From JAJKJG01 sp036389455 (lineage in GTDB: Bacteria > Pseudomonadota > Alphaproteobacteria > Rhizobiales > Beijerinckiaceae): 64,000 nucleotides of DNA. The position numbers and the translations under genes were made by a program. Position 1 is the first letter of the stretch, and each line of letters begins with the position of its first letter. The stretch covers positions 1 to 64,000 of the forward strand of contig DASVPW010000162.1 in assembly GCA_036389455.1 (NCBI GenBank), in the 5' to 3' direction. Shown here in pieces: positions 8,249 to 16,672 of the stretch. The notes beneath the pieces were generated by a model. The model searched no databases, was not told the DNA's origin, and was given only the letters and a program-made list of their open reading frames with translations.

Positions 8249-8542
8249 GTGACAAAGCCCGCCGCCATCGCGGAGGCGCTGCGCCGCCTCGCACCGCGCA
8301 TCCCGGCCCATGAGTTTGGGGCGGTGATCGACCATGCCCTGACGAGCCGGGGCCTGCGCGCCGCCGCGCCAGAGGCCGCGGCCTGGCTCTCCCTCGTCGC
8401 CTACGTGCGCCACGCCCTCACGGACTACGACCGGCTGCTGGAGGAGGGCTACGACGCCGACAGCGCCCGATTCTTCGTCGCGGACGAGATCGACGCCGTG
8501 CTCGAGGCGTGGGGCGCGACGCGTCGGGTCGGCGAGGAGTGA
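8249..8542 (+). CDS. DUF2293-type small protein
   Basis: A 97-residue protein starting at GTG. The pattern of LARLAPRIP-like and HEFGAVIDHAL segments, then AAWLSLVAYVRHALTDYDRLLEEGYDADSARFFV, looks like the alphaproteobacterial DUF2293 family, whose function is unknown. It is predicted mostly helical, with no signal peptide. It is divergent from the DeoR-type regulator and is followed 50 nt later by a CoA-binding protein in the same direction. The family assignment is from memory of the conserved block, so it is moderate. Confidence 0.65.
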   Translation: MTKPAAIAEALRRLAPRIPAHEFGAVIDHALTSRGLRAAAPEAAAWLSLVAYVRHALTDYDRLLEEGYDADSARFFVADEIDAVLEAWGATRRVGEE

Positions 8543-8592
8543 TCGCCCCTTGCGGGAGACGGAACCGTGCCCGCCGCCCGGCTTTTCCTTCC

Positions 8593-9036
8593 ATGGACGC
8601 CCGGACTCCGACGGCCGGCCACGGCGCCTGTTCGCCCGACCATCTGCGCGGGATTCTCGCGCGCGCCAGGACCATCGCGGTGTTCGGGGCGAGCCCCGAG
8701 CCATGGCGGCCGAGCTTCGGCGTGATGCGCTACCTCCAGCGCGCCGGCTACCGCGTCGTCCCGGTGAACCCGACAGCGGTCGGCGAGACAGTCCACGGGG
8801 AGCGCTTCCACGCGACGCTCATGGACGTGCCGGAGCCGATCGACCTCGTCGACGTGTTCCGCCGCCCGGACGCGGTCGGCGAGGCGGTCGAGCAGGCGAT
8901 TACGGTCGGCGCGAAGGCGATCTGGCTCCAGCTCGGCATCCGCAACGACGAGGCCTGCGCGCGCGCCGAGGCGGCCGGCCTCGCGGTCGTGCAGAACCGC
9001 TGCATCAGCGTCGAGCATTCAAGGCTGATGCGGTGA
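8593..9036 (+). CDS. CoA-binding domain protein (YccU-like)
   Basis: A 147-residue single-domain protein with the Rossmann-type CoA-binding fold. It shows IAVFGASPEPWRPS near residue 29, then YRVVPVNPT, a DLVDVFRRP strand and the C-terminal AIWLQLGIRNDEA and VVQNRCISVEH blocks typical of the YccU/CoA_binding_2 family. Biological role is unknown for the family. The ATG at 8593 was chosen as the first Met before the conserved fold. It is convergent with prfC across a strong hairpin. Confidence 0.82.
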   Translation: MDARTPTAGHGACSPDHLRGILARARTIAVFGASPEPWRPSFGVMRYLQRAGYRVVPVNPTAVGETVHGERFHATLMDVPEPIDLVDVFRRPDAVGEAVEQAITVGAKAIWLQLGIRNDEACARAEAAGLAVVQNRCISVEHSRLMR

Positions 9037-9069
9037 TCACCTCTACCGGAGGTCCTCCGGGAGAGGTGA
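9037..9069. terminator. Bidirectional hairpin between two convergent genes
   Basis: A near-perfect inverted repeat fills the whole gap. TCACCTCT (9037-9044) pairs with AGAGGTGA (9062-9069), and CCGGAGG (9046-9052) with CCTCCGG (9054-9060), leaving one mismatch and a tiny loop. It starts right after the CoA-binding gene's stop and ends one base before the prfC stop. There is no T-run, so it may act with Rho or only as a 3' end stabiliser. Confidence 0.65.
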
Positions 9070-9070
9070 A

Positions 9071-10675
9071 TCAGGCCGCCTTGTCCCGCTTCTGATAATC
9101 CTTCACGTCGGCGAAGCGGATCGCGGGCCAGCGGTCCTGGTCGTACTTGAGCGAGAACGGCGAGGACGCCATGAAGACCGGGGCGCCGTCGAGGTCGGCC
9201 GCCATGGCCGAGCCGTTCGCGGCGACGAACTTTTCGAGCTCCGCCCGGTCGCCGGCGGAGACCCAGCGGCAGAGCGAGAAGCGCGTCGCGTCGTAGTCGA
9301 TCGGCAGGCCGTACTCGGCGGCAAGGCGCTCCTTCAGCACGTCGAGCTGGAGCGCGCCGACGACGCCGACGATGGCGGGCGAGCCGTCGTGCGGCAGGAA
9401 GACCTGCACCACGCCCTCCTCGCCCATCTGCTGCAAGGCCTCGCGAAGCTTCTTCGCCTTCATGGCGTCGCCGAGCTTGATCCGGCGCAGGATCTCCGGA
9501 GCGAAGCTCGGCACGCCGCGAAAGAGGATGTCCTCGCCCTCGGTGAGGGTGTCGCCGATGCGCAGGGTGCCGTGGTTCGGGATGCCGACCACGTCGCCGG
9601 CGAAGGCCTCGTCGGCGATGGCCCGGTCGCGGGCGAAGAAGAACTGCGGCGCCGAGAGGCTGATCGGCTTGCCGGTGCGAACGAGCTTCGCCTTCATGCC
9701 CCGCGTGAGCCGGCCCGAGCACACCCGCATGAAGGCGATGCGGTCACGGTGGTTCGGGTCCATGTTGGCCTGGATCTTGAACACGAAGCCGGTCATCCGG
9801 TTCTCGTTCGCGGCGACGAGGCGCGTGTCGGCTTCCTGCCCGCGCGGCGGCGGCGCGAAGGCGGCGAGCGCGTCGATGAGGTCGCGCACGCCGAAGTTCT
9901 TGAGGGCGGAGCCGAAGAACACGGGCGTTAGGTGCCCCTCGCGGAAGGCCTTGAGGTCGAAGGGACGGCAGGCGTCCTGGGCGAGCGAAATCTCCTCGCG
10001 CCAAGCCGCGAGCTCCTCGGCCGGAAGCATGGCCTCGATCACGGAACTCTCCGGCCCGTTCACCGGCGTCGGCGCCTCGTCGGCATCGAGGCGGCGGACG
10101 AGGTTGCCCTTGAGGTCGTAGGTGCCGGCGAAGCTGCGGCCCCGCCCGATCGGCCAGGTCACGGGCGCCGTGTCGAGGGCCAGCGTCTTCTCGATCTCGT
10201 CGAGGAGGTCGAAGGGATCGCGGCTCTCCCGGTCCATCTTGTTGACGAAGGTGACGATCGGGATGTCGCGCAGGCGGCAGACCTCGAACAGCTTTCGGGT
10301 CCTGGCCTCGATGCCTTTCGCGGCGTCGATCACCATGACGGCGGAATCGACGGCGGTGAGCGTCCGGTAGGTGTCCTCCGAGAAGTCCTCGTGGCCGGGG
10401 GTGTCGAGGAGGTTGAAGACGCAGTCGCCGTACTCGAAGGTCATGACCGAGGTCACGACCGAGATGCCGCGCTCGCGCTCGATGCCCATCCAGTCGGAGC
10501 GGGTCTGGACGCGGTTGCGCTTCGCCTTGACCTCGCCGGCGAGCTGGATCGCGCCGCCGAAGAGCAGGAGCTTCTCGGTTAGCGTGGTCTTGCCCGCGTC
10601 CGGGTGCGAGATGATGGCGAAGGTGCGCCGGCGCGAGACCGGGTCGGCCGGGGCGGCCTCTGGAAGGGCGGTCAT
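9071..10675 (-). CDS. prfC: Peptide chain release factor 3
   Basis: GTPase that recycles RF1/RF2 from the ribosome after termination. The 534 residues match the family. G1 HPDAGKTTLTEK is at about residues 19-30, the G3 DTPGHEDFSEDTYRTL block follows the first hundred residues, and G4 is NKMDRES; the RF3-specific C-terminal domain follows. The gene stands alone: it is convergent with the CoA-binding gene and separated by 109 nt from the leftward ABC operon upstream. Nothing odd was seen. Confidence 0.96.
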   Translation of the reverse strand: MTALPEAAPADPVSRRRTFAIISHPDAGKTTLTEKLLLFGGAIQLAGEVKAKRNRVQTRSDWMGIERERGISVVTSVMTFEYGDCVFNLLDTPGHEDFSEDTYRTLTAVDSAVMVIDAAKGIEARTRKLFEVCRLRDIPIVTFVNKMDRESRDPFDLLDEIEKTLALDTAPVTWPIGRGRSFAGTYDLKGNLVRRLDADEAPTPVNGPESSVIEAMLPAEELAAWREEISLAQDACRPFDLKAFREGHLTPVFFGSALKNFGVRDLIDALAAFAPPPRGQEADTRLVAANENRMTGFVFKIQANMDPNHRDRIAFMRVCSGRLTRGMKAKLVRTGKPISLSAPQFFFARDRAIADEAFAGDVVGIPNHGTLRIGDTLTEGEDILFRGVPSFAPEILRRIKLGDAMKAKKLREALQQMGEEGVVQVFLPHDGSPAIVGVVGALQLDVLKERLAAEYGLPIDYDATRFSLCRWVSAGDRAELEKFVAANGSAMAADLDGAPVFMASSPFSLKYDQDRWPAIRFADVKDYQKRDKAA

Positions 10676-10784
10676 GATCGTTTGGGTTCGAGGCCGTGTG
10701 GTGCGTCCGGCCGGAGCGCCGGGCTGCGTGCGGCCGTCTATGTCATATGAGGCCGGGACGCGTCGATAGCGAGGGCCGCCGCGC

Positions 10785-11831
10785 CTACCCCGCCCCTATT
10801 TCCCCATGCCAGAAGACCTTCCCCGGCCGCGGCTCCGGGCCGTCGTTGAGATGGCAGGCCGAGAAGCGGCCGGGCGCGATCTCCCTCAGGGGCGGGCGGT
10901 CGACGCGGCAGCGGTCGAAGGCGAAGGGGCAGCGCGGGTGGAAGTGGCAGCCCGGCGGCGGGTGCAGGGGCGAGGGGATCTCGCCCTTCAGGGCCGAGAA
11001 CTTCCTCTTGCGGGCCTCGAGGCGCGGCACCTCGTCGAGAAGGGCCTGGGTGTAGGGGTGATTCGGGGCGGCGAAGATGTCGTCGGCCGGGGCGAGCTCG
11101 ACGATGCGGCCGAGGTACATCACGGCCACCCGGTCCGAGATGTGCTGGACGACGCCGAGGTCGTGGCTGACGAAGAGGTAGGTCAGCCGGAATTCTTCGC
11201 GCAGCTTCATGAACAGGTTGAGCACCTGCGCCTGGATCGACACGTCGAGGGCTGCGGTCGATTCGTCGCAGACCAGCACCTGCGGGCGCACCGCGAGCGC
11301 CCGGGCGATGCCGATGCGGGCCCGCTGCCCGCCCGAGAACTGGTGCGGATAGCGCCGCCGGGTCGCCGGATCGAGGCCGACGCGGCCCATCACGTCGCAG
11401 ACGTATGAGTCCATCTCGGCCTGGCGGACGAGGCCGTGCACGACGGGCGCCTCGCCGATGATCTCGACCACCCGCCGGCGCGGGTTGAGCGACGCCATCG
11501 GATCCTGGAAGATCATCTGCACGGCGAGCTGCGCGGCCCGGCGCTCCGGCCCGGACAGCGTGTCCACCTCGCGGCCCCTGAAGCGCACGGCGCCTTCGCT
11601 CGGCTCGAGGATGCCGGCGACGATGCGGCCGAGGGTCGACTTGCCGCAGCCCGACTCGCCGACGAGGCCGACCACCTCGCCCTCTGCGATCGAAAGGCTC
11701 ACCCCGTCGACGGCCCGCACGACCTGCTCGGATAAGCCCGCCCCGAAGAGGTTCGCAACCTTCTCGGCCGCGTCGAGGGGGCGCACGAAGCGCTTCGAGA
11801 CGGCCTCGACGGCGACGATGGGGGCGCTCAT
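10785..11831 (-). CDS. Dipeptide/oligopeptide-type ABC transporter ATPase (DppF/OppF-like)
   Basis: Second ATPase of a peptide-type importer, 348 residues. It has Walker A GESGCGKST, the QMIFQDPMASLNPR Q-loop block, signature FSGGQRARIGIARAL and Walker B VLVCDESTAALD. The C-terminal OppF-type extension has two cysteines (PGCHFHPRCPFAFDRC), as in the oligo_HPY domain. It is the last gene of the five-gene operon 16509-10785 and lies 5 nt after its partner. A GTG at 11840 is an alternative start. The substrate is unknown; dipeptides, oligopeptides, opines and nickel complexes all use this family. Confidence 0.9.
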   Translation of the reverse strand: MSAPIVAVEAVSKRFVRPLDAAEKVANLFGAGLSEQVVRAVDGVSLSIAEGEVVGLVGESGCGKSTLGRIVAGILEPSEGAVRFRGREVDTLSGPERRAAQLAVQMIFQDPMASLNPRRRVVEIIGEAPVVHGLVRQAEMDSYVCDVMGRVGLDPATRRRYPHQFSGGQRARIGIARALAVRPQVLVCDESTAALDVSIQAQVLNLFMKLREEFRLTYLFVSHDLGVVQHISDRVAVMYLGRIVELAPADDIFAAPNHPYTQALLDEVPRLEARKRKFSALKGEIPSPLHPPPGCHFHPRCPFAFDRCRVDRPPLREIAPGRFSACHLNDGPEPRPGKVFWHGEIGAG

Positions 11832-11836
11832 GCCGG

Positions 11837-12820
11837 TCACGCCGCCAGGGGCTCGCCGGTCAGAGGGTGGTGGCAGCGGGCCATACGGGCGCCGGCGTAA
11901 GGCGCGGGCTCGGGCATGATCGTGCGGCAGGTGACGGTCGCGCGCGGGCAGCGGGGCTGGAACGGGCAGCCCTGCGGCAGCTTCGCGAGCGAGGGCGTCA
12001 TGCCGGGGATCTGGGCGAGCGGCACGCCGCGCTTGTTGCGGCTCGGCACCGAGCCGATGAGGCCTGCCGTGTAGGGGTGGATCGGGCGCTCGAGCACGTC
12101 CGCGACGCCGCCCTCCTCGACGATGCGGCCGGCGTACATGACGGCGATCCGGTCGGCGAGGCCGGCGATGACCGAGAGGTCGTGGGTGATCCACAGCATC
12201 GCGGTGCCGGTCTCGGCGGCGAGGCTTTGCACCTCGGCGAGAATCTGGGCCTGGATCGTCACGTCAAGCGCCGTCGTCGGCTCGTCGGCGACGAGGACGG
12301 CCGGGCGGTGCAGGAGCGCGATGGCGATCGCGACGCGCTGGCGCATGCCGCCGGAGAACTGGTGCGGGTAGGCGGCAAGACGCTCCTCGGGCGAGGCGAT
12401 GCCGACCTTCGCGAGCGCCTGGGCGGCCCTGTCCCGCGCCGCCCTGTCGGACACGCGCTCGTGGGCGCGGATCGCCTCGATCATCTGCGTGTCGATGCGC
12501 AGGACCGGGTTGAGCGTCGTCATCGGGTCTTGAAAGATCATGGCGAGGCGGCGGCCGCGGAGCCGGCGCAGCTCCTCCTCGGGCTTGCCGATCAGCTCCT
12601 CGCCGTCGAGGGTGATCGACCCGTTCGCGATCCGTCCCGGCGGGTCGATGAGGCCGAGGATCGCAAGCCCCGTCACCGACTTGCCCGAGCCCGACTCGCC
12701 GACGAGCCCCAGCACCTCGCCCGGGTGCAGATCGAGCGACACGCCGTTCACGGCCGTCACCACGCCCTCGCGGGTGCCGAAGGTCACGACGAGGTCGCGG
12801 ACGGCGAGGATGGAGGTCAA
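11837..12820 (-). CDS. Dipeptide/oligopeptide-type ABC transporter ATPase (DppD/OppD-like)
   Basis: First ATPase of the importer, 327 residues. Walker A is GESGSGKSV; MIFQDPMTTLNPVLR, signature FSGGMRQRVAIAIAL and Walker B VLVADEPTTALDV follow, then the oligo_HPY tail with CPFQPRCPRATVTC. It pairs with the DppF-like ATPase to form the cytoplasmic heterodimer. All catalytic residues are present. It lies 13 nt downstream of the DppC-like permease. Confidence 0.91.
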   Translation of the reverse strand: MTSILAVRDLVVTFGTREGVVTAVNGVSLDLHPGEVLGLVGESGSGKSVTGLAILGLIDPPGRIANGSITLDGEELIGKPEEELRRLRGRRLAMIFQDPMTTLNPVLRIDTQMIEAIRAHERVSDRAARDRAAQALAKVGIASPEERLAAYPHQFSGGMRQRVAIAIALLHRPAVLVADEPTTALDVTIQAQILAEVQSLAAETGTAMLWITHDLSVIAGLADRIAVMYAGRIVEEGGVADVLERPIHPYTAGLIGSVPSRNKRGVPLAQIPGMTPSLAKLPQGCPFQPRCPRATVTCRTIMPEPAPYAGARMARCHHPLTGEPLAA

Positions 12821-12833
12821 TGCCGCCCCCCGC

Positions 12834-13787
12834 TCACCGCGCCAGCCTCGGGTTGAGCACGTCGCGCAAGCGGTCGCCGACGAGGTTGATGGCGACGATG
12901 GCGATGACGAGGGCGACGCCGGGGAAGGTCGAGATCCAGTACTTGCCCGAGAGCAGGTAGTTGTAGCCGTGGGCGATGAGCATGCCGAGGGAGGGCTCGG
13001 TCACCGGCACGCCGACGCCGAGGAACGAGAGGGTCGATTCGAGCGCGATGGCGTGCGCGACCTGCACGGTCGCGACGACGATCAGCGGCGGCAGGCAGTT
13101 CGGCAGGAGATGGCGGAACACGACGCGGCTCTTCGGCAGGGCGAGGCAGCGCGCCGCCTCGATGTACTCGCGCCGCTTCTCGACGAGCGCGGAGCCCCGC
13201 ACCGTGCGGGCGTAGTAGGCCCACTGCACGATCACGAGGGCGATCACGACCTTGTCGACGCCGCGCCCGAACACCGCGAGCAGCACGAGGGCGACGAGGA
13301 TCGCCGGGAACGAGAGCTGCAGGTCGACGATCCGCATGACGACCGACTCGACGCGCCCGCCGGCATAAGCCGCGAGCACGCCGACGGAGGCGCCGACCGC
13401 GCAGGCGATCACCACCGAGATGGTCCCAACCGCGAGCGAGATGCGAAGCCCGTAGATGATGGCCGAGAGCATGTCCCGGCCCTGGTCGTCGGTGCCGAGG
13501 AAGGCCGTGACGCCGGAGCCGAGCCTCTCGCCCGGCATCAGGACGTTGTCCATGATGTCGAGCTTCGAGAGGTCGTACGGGTTCTGCGGCGCGATCAGCG
13601 GCGCCAGGACCGCGACGAGGACGAGGGCCGCGAGCACGGCGAGGCCGGCGACGGCGCCGGGGCTTTTCAGGAACTCGGAGACGTGCCGCCGCAGCAGGCT
13701 CTCGCCGCGCTCCGCCTGCGGCGCGAGCGGTCCCGTGGGCAGCTCCGGCGCGATCGCGACCCGGTCGGCTTGGGCATAATCGGCCAT
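12834..13787 (-). CDS. Peptide-type ABC transporter permease (DppC-like)
   Basis: Inner-membrane permease of 317 residues. A hydrophilic N-terminus of about 45 residues precedes the first membrane helix (VAGLAVLAALVLVAVLAPLIA), followed by the DppC-type LGTDDQGRDMLSAIIYGLR block and about five more helices. The EAA loop (EAARCLALPKSRVVFRHLLPN) contacts the ATPases. It starts 2 nt before the end of the gap to the DppB-like permease, so the pair is co-translated. Family membership is clear, substrate unknown. Confidence 0.91.
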   Translation of the reverse strand: MADYAQADRVAIAPELPTGPLAPQAERGESLLRRHVSEFLKSPGAVAGLAVLAALVLVAVLAPLIAPQNPYDLSKLDIMDNVLMPGERLGSGVTAFLGTDDQGRDMLSAIIYGLRISLAVGTISVVIACAVGASVGVLAAYAGGRVESVVMRIVDLQLSFPAILVALVLLAVFGRGVDKVVIALVIVQWAYYARTVRGSALVEKRREYIEAARCLALPKSRVVFRHLLPNCLPPLIVVATVQVAHAIALESTLSFLGVGVPVTEPSLGMLIAHGYNYLLSGKYWISTFPGVALVIAIVAINLVGDRLRDVLNPRLAR

Positions 13788-13789
13788 CG

Positions 13790-14767
13790 TCAGCCCTTCG
13801 CCTCCGCGAGCCGCACGCGCGGGTCGACCGCGGCGTAGAGGAGGTCGACCAGGAGGTTGATGACGACGAAGATCACGACGGTCATCATCAGGTAGGCGAC
13901 GATGATCGGGCGGTCGAGGCGGTTGATCGAGTCGATCAGGAGCTTGCCCATGCCGGGATAGGCGAACACCGTCTCGGTCACGACCGCGAAGGCGATCATC
14001 GAGCCGAGCTCGAGGCCGAGGACGGTCACGACGGGGATCATGATGTTCTTCATCACGTGCACGCCGACGATGCGCGAGCGCGACAGGCCCTTGGCGCGGG
14101 CGAAGCGGATGTAGTCCTGCAGCATCACCTCGCGGGTGCCGGCCTGGGCGATGCGGATGACGAGCGCCGACTTGTAGAGCGCGAGCGTCAGCGCCGGCAG
14201 GATCAGGTGCTTCAGGCCCTCGAGCGAGAAGATCGCGGTCGGGACGCCGAGCACCGTGACGGTCGGCCCGCGCCCGCCGGCCGGCAGGATGCGCAGTTCG
14301 ACCGCGAAGAGGAGGATCAGCATCAGGCCGATCCAGAAGTTCGGCAGGGAGAAGCCGAGGATCGAGCCGGACATGATGGTGCGCCCGATCCACGACTGGG
14401 GCTTCAGGCCGGCCGCCACGCCGAGCGGGATGCCGATCGCGATGGAGAACACGAGCCCCGTCAGCGCCAGCTCCAGCGTCGCCGGCAGGCGCTGCAGGAT
14501 CACGTCGACGGCCGGCACGTTGTAGACGAAGGAGCGGCCGAGGTCGCCGTGCAGCGCCCGCCAGACGAACAGGCCGAACTGCTCCCACAGGGGGCGGTCG
14601 AGGCCGAGGCGCTTCGCGATGGCGTCGCGCTCGATCTGGTCGGCGTCGGGGCTCGCCAGGATGTCGACCGGGTCGCCGACGGCGTACATCGCGACGAACA
14701 CCAGCGTCGCCATCACGGCGACGACGAGGAGCGACTGGCCGAGGCGCCGGATGAGATAGACGAGCAT
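13790..14767 (-). CDS. Peptide-type ABC transporter permease (DppB-like)
   Basis: Inner-membrane permease of 325 residues. It opens with MLVYLIRRLGQSLLVV, the DppB-typical amphipathic start and first helix, then DRPLWEQFGLFVWRALHGDLGRS and six predicted helices, with an EAA loop (FARAKGLSRSRIVGVHVMKN). It lies 131 nt downstream of the substrate-binding gene, and that gap is filled by a family B repeat. The repeat hairpins could reduce read-through and so set the ratio of binding protein to membrane complex; that is inference. Confidence 0.91.
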   Translation of the reverse strand: MLVYLIRRLGQSLLVVAVMATLVFVAMYAVGDPVDILASPDADQIERDAIAKRLGLDRPLWEQFGLFVWRALHGDLGRSFVYNVPAVDVILQRLPATLELALTGLVFSIAIGIPLGVAAGLKPQSWIGRTIMSGSILGFSLPNFWIGLMLILLFAVELRILPAGGRGPTVTVLGVPTAIFSLEGLKHLILPALTLALYKSALVIRIAQAGTREVMLQDYIRFARAKGLSRSRIVGVHVMKNIMIPVVTVLGLELGSMIAFAVVTETVFAYPGMGKLLIDSINRLDRPIIVAYLMMTVVIFVVINLLVDLLYAAVDPRVRLAEAKG

Positions 14768-14780
14768 CGCTTGCCCTATC

Positions 14781-14895
14781 CCCTCTCCCCGCTTGCGGGG
14801 AGAGGGCTAGGGTGAGGGGCCTGGGGGAATTCGCTCCCCGGCCCCTCACCCGCTCGCTTCGCGAGTCGGCCTCTCCCCGCTTTGCGGGGAGAGGT
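14781..14895. repeat. Family B repeat between the binding-protein and permease genes
   Basis: Two strong hairpins, CCTCTCCCCGC-TT-GCGGGGAGAGG (about 14782-14805) and CCTCTCCCCGC-TTT-GCGGGGAGAGG (about 14870-14894). Between them lie the GGGTGAGGGG/CCCCTCACCC inverted pair and a CGCTCGCTTCGCGAG hairpin. It fills nearly all of the gap and ends 3 bp from the stop of the binding-protein gene. The full two-hairpin form recurs at 61110-61216. Confidence 0.85.
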
Positions 14896-14898
14896 GTT

Positions 14899-16509
14899 TT
14901 AAGACCCCACCTGCGTCACCTCGGTCGCGAGCGTGTACTGGTCGACCCGCGGCCGGTAGGAGAGGCCCTTCTTGAAGGCCCAGGGCGTCACCTCGAAGTG
15001 GAGCGGGATGATGCCGTAGTCGCTCATGGCGAGCCTGGAGGCCTCCTGCAGGAGCTTCTCGCGCTCAGCGTCGTCGACCGTCGCCATGGCCTTCACGACG
15101 AGGTCGTCGACTTGGCGGTTCGAGTAGCGCCCGCGGTTCGTCGGGCCGAGGCCCTTGTCGGGCTGGAGGGTCACGACGAGGGAGTTCATGGAGTTCGACA
15201 TTTCCCCTGAGTCCGCGCCCCAGCCGGCGAGGTACATGGAGAACTCGAACTTGTTGCGCCTCGTGAAGAAGGTCGAGGCCGTCATGGCGTCGACGTTCAC
15301 CTTGATGCCGACCCGGGTCAGCATCTGCGCCACCGCCTGCGCGATCTTCTCGTCGTTGATGTAGCGGTCGTTCGGCGTGCCGAGCGTCACCTCGAAGCCA
15401 TTCGGGAAACCCGCCTCGGCGAGGAGCTTCTTCGCCCCCTCCGGGTCGTACTTCTCGACCGGGAAGTCCTTCGTCGCGCCGAACAGCGGATAGGGCAGAA
15501 GCTCGCCCGCCGCGACCGCGTGCCCGCCCATGATGCGCTCGACGATGGCCGGCCGGTTGATCGCCTTCGAGACCGCCTGGCGCACGCGCTTGTCGAGGAA
15601 GGGGTTCTTGTCCGTGCCTTTGACGCCGGGCGTCTTCCAGGCCGGGTCCTGGAACTGGTCGAGGTGGATGTAGATGATGCGGTTCGACAGCCCCTCGGCG
15701 ATCTGGAAGCCCGAGCCCTTGATGCGCTCGAAGTCCTGGATCGGCGGGTTCTCGATGAAGTCGACGTCGCCGGCAAGCAGCCCCGCGACCCGCGCGCCCT
15801 GGCTCGACATCGGGCGGAAGGTGACCTTGCCCCAGTGCGGCGGCGGGCCCCAGTAGCTCTCGTTCCGCTCGAGCACGATGCTCGTGCCTCGGGTGTAGTT
15901 GGCGAGTTTATAGGGGCCCGTGCCGACCGCCTTCGCGGGCTCGTTGAAGTCGACGGACTTCGGCGGCGTGCCGAGCCCCTCGCAGCCGCCGGGACGGTAC
16001 TTCACGTCCTCGGCCCCGTTCGCCTTGGCCGAGAGGATGCCGATGGTCGCGAGGTTGTTCGGCACGAGCGGCAGGGGGCTCGCGGTCTTGATCACGACCG
16101 TGAGCGGGTCCGGCGCCTCGACCGACGTGAAGCCGCGCACCGCGAAAGTGAAGGACGAGGGCGAGTTCTCGACCGTCGGCACCCGGCAGAAGGTGTAGAT
16201 CACGTCCTTCGCCGAAAAGTCGGAACCGTTCGAGAACTTGACGTTCGGGCGCAGCTTGAACTCCCAGGTGGTCTCGTCGACGGCGCGCCAGGAACTCGCG
16301 AGCTCTGCCTGGACCTTCTGCTCGAAGTTCTGCGAGACGAGGCCCTCGAAGATGTGGCGGCGCACCGCGTTGTTCGGCCCGAGGTTGTGGAAGTGCGGGT
16401 CCATCGAGGTCGGCTCGGAGGCAAGCCCGATCCTCAGGTCCTGGGCGAGCGCGGGCGCGGCCCACAGGGGCAGCGCCGCAAGGGCGAGCATTTTCAGACG
16501 CCGGTTCAT
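14899..16509 (-). CDS. ABC transporter substrate-binding protein, family 5 (DppA/OppA-like)
   Basis: Periplasmic binding protein of 536 residues. The signal peptide is clear: MNRR, a hydrophobic core to about residue 18, and cleavage likely after ALA22. The mature part has the family 5 pattern (LASEPTSMDPHF, WEFKLRPNVKFSNGSDFSAKDV, VGTGPYKL, and PFLDKRVRQAVSKAINR). The ATG has a good ribosome-binding site, AGGAGAACAGG, just upstream. It is the first gene of the leftward importer operon and is divergent from the ArgE-type gene. An acylated amino acid or peptide ligand would suit that neighbour, but nothing in the protein proves it. Confidence 0.92.
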   Translation of the reverse strand: MNRRLKMLALAALPLWAAPALAQDLRIGLASEPTSMDPHFHNLGPNNAVRRHIFEGLVSQNFEQKVQAELASSWRAVDETTWEFKLRPNVKFSNGSDFSAKDVIYTFCRVPTVENSPSSFTFAVRGFTSVEAPDPLTVVIKTASPLPLVPNNLATIGILSAKANGAEDVKYRPGGCEGLGTPPKSVDFNEPAKAVGTGPYKLANYTRGTSIVLERNESYWGPPPHWGKVTFRPMSSQGARVAGLLAGDVDFIENPPIQDFERIKGSGFQIAEGLSNRIIYIHLDQFQDPAWKTPGVKGTDKNPFLDKRVRQAVSKAINRPAIVERIMGGHAVAAGELLPYPLFGATKDFPVEKYDPEGAKKLLAEAGFPNGFEVTLGTPNDRYINDEKIAQAVAQMLTRVGIKVNVDAMTASTFFTRRNKFEFSMYLAGWGADSGEMSNSMNSLVVTLQPDKGLGPTNRGRYSNRQVDDLVVKAMATVDDAEREKLLQEASRLAMSDYGIIPLHFEVTPWAFKKGLSYRPRVDQYTLATEVTQVGS

Positions 16510-16631
16510 CCTGTTCTCCTCGTGGCGCGGGGTCTTCATGCCCCGCGTTCTCGGCCGGATCGAACACGCTTTGTCGGGTCGGCGCAAGTTGCGCCTGGAC
16601 GCGGGCGGACGCTAAAGCCGTGCCGGAGAGG

Positions 16632-16649
16632 CCCGAAGCTTGCTTCGGG
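16632..16649. promoter_or_regulatory. Perfect short hairpin in the divergent region upstream of the ArgE-type gene
   Basis: CCCGAAGC-TT-GCTTCGGG, an 8-bp perfect stem with a 2-nt loop, 23 nt before the ArgE-type ATG. It lies in the 163-bp gap between divergent genes, so it could be an operator or a 5' leader hairpin. It contains a HindIII-like AAGCTT centre. No promoter could be assigned with confidence. Confidence 0.35.
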
Positions 16650-16672
16650 TCCGTCGTTGGCGGGAGCCCCAT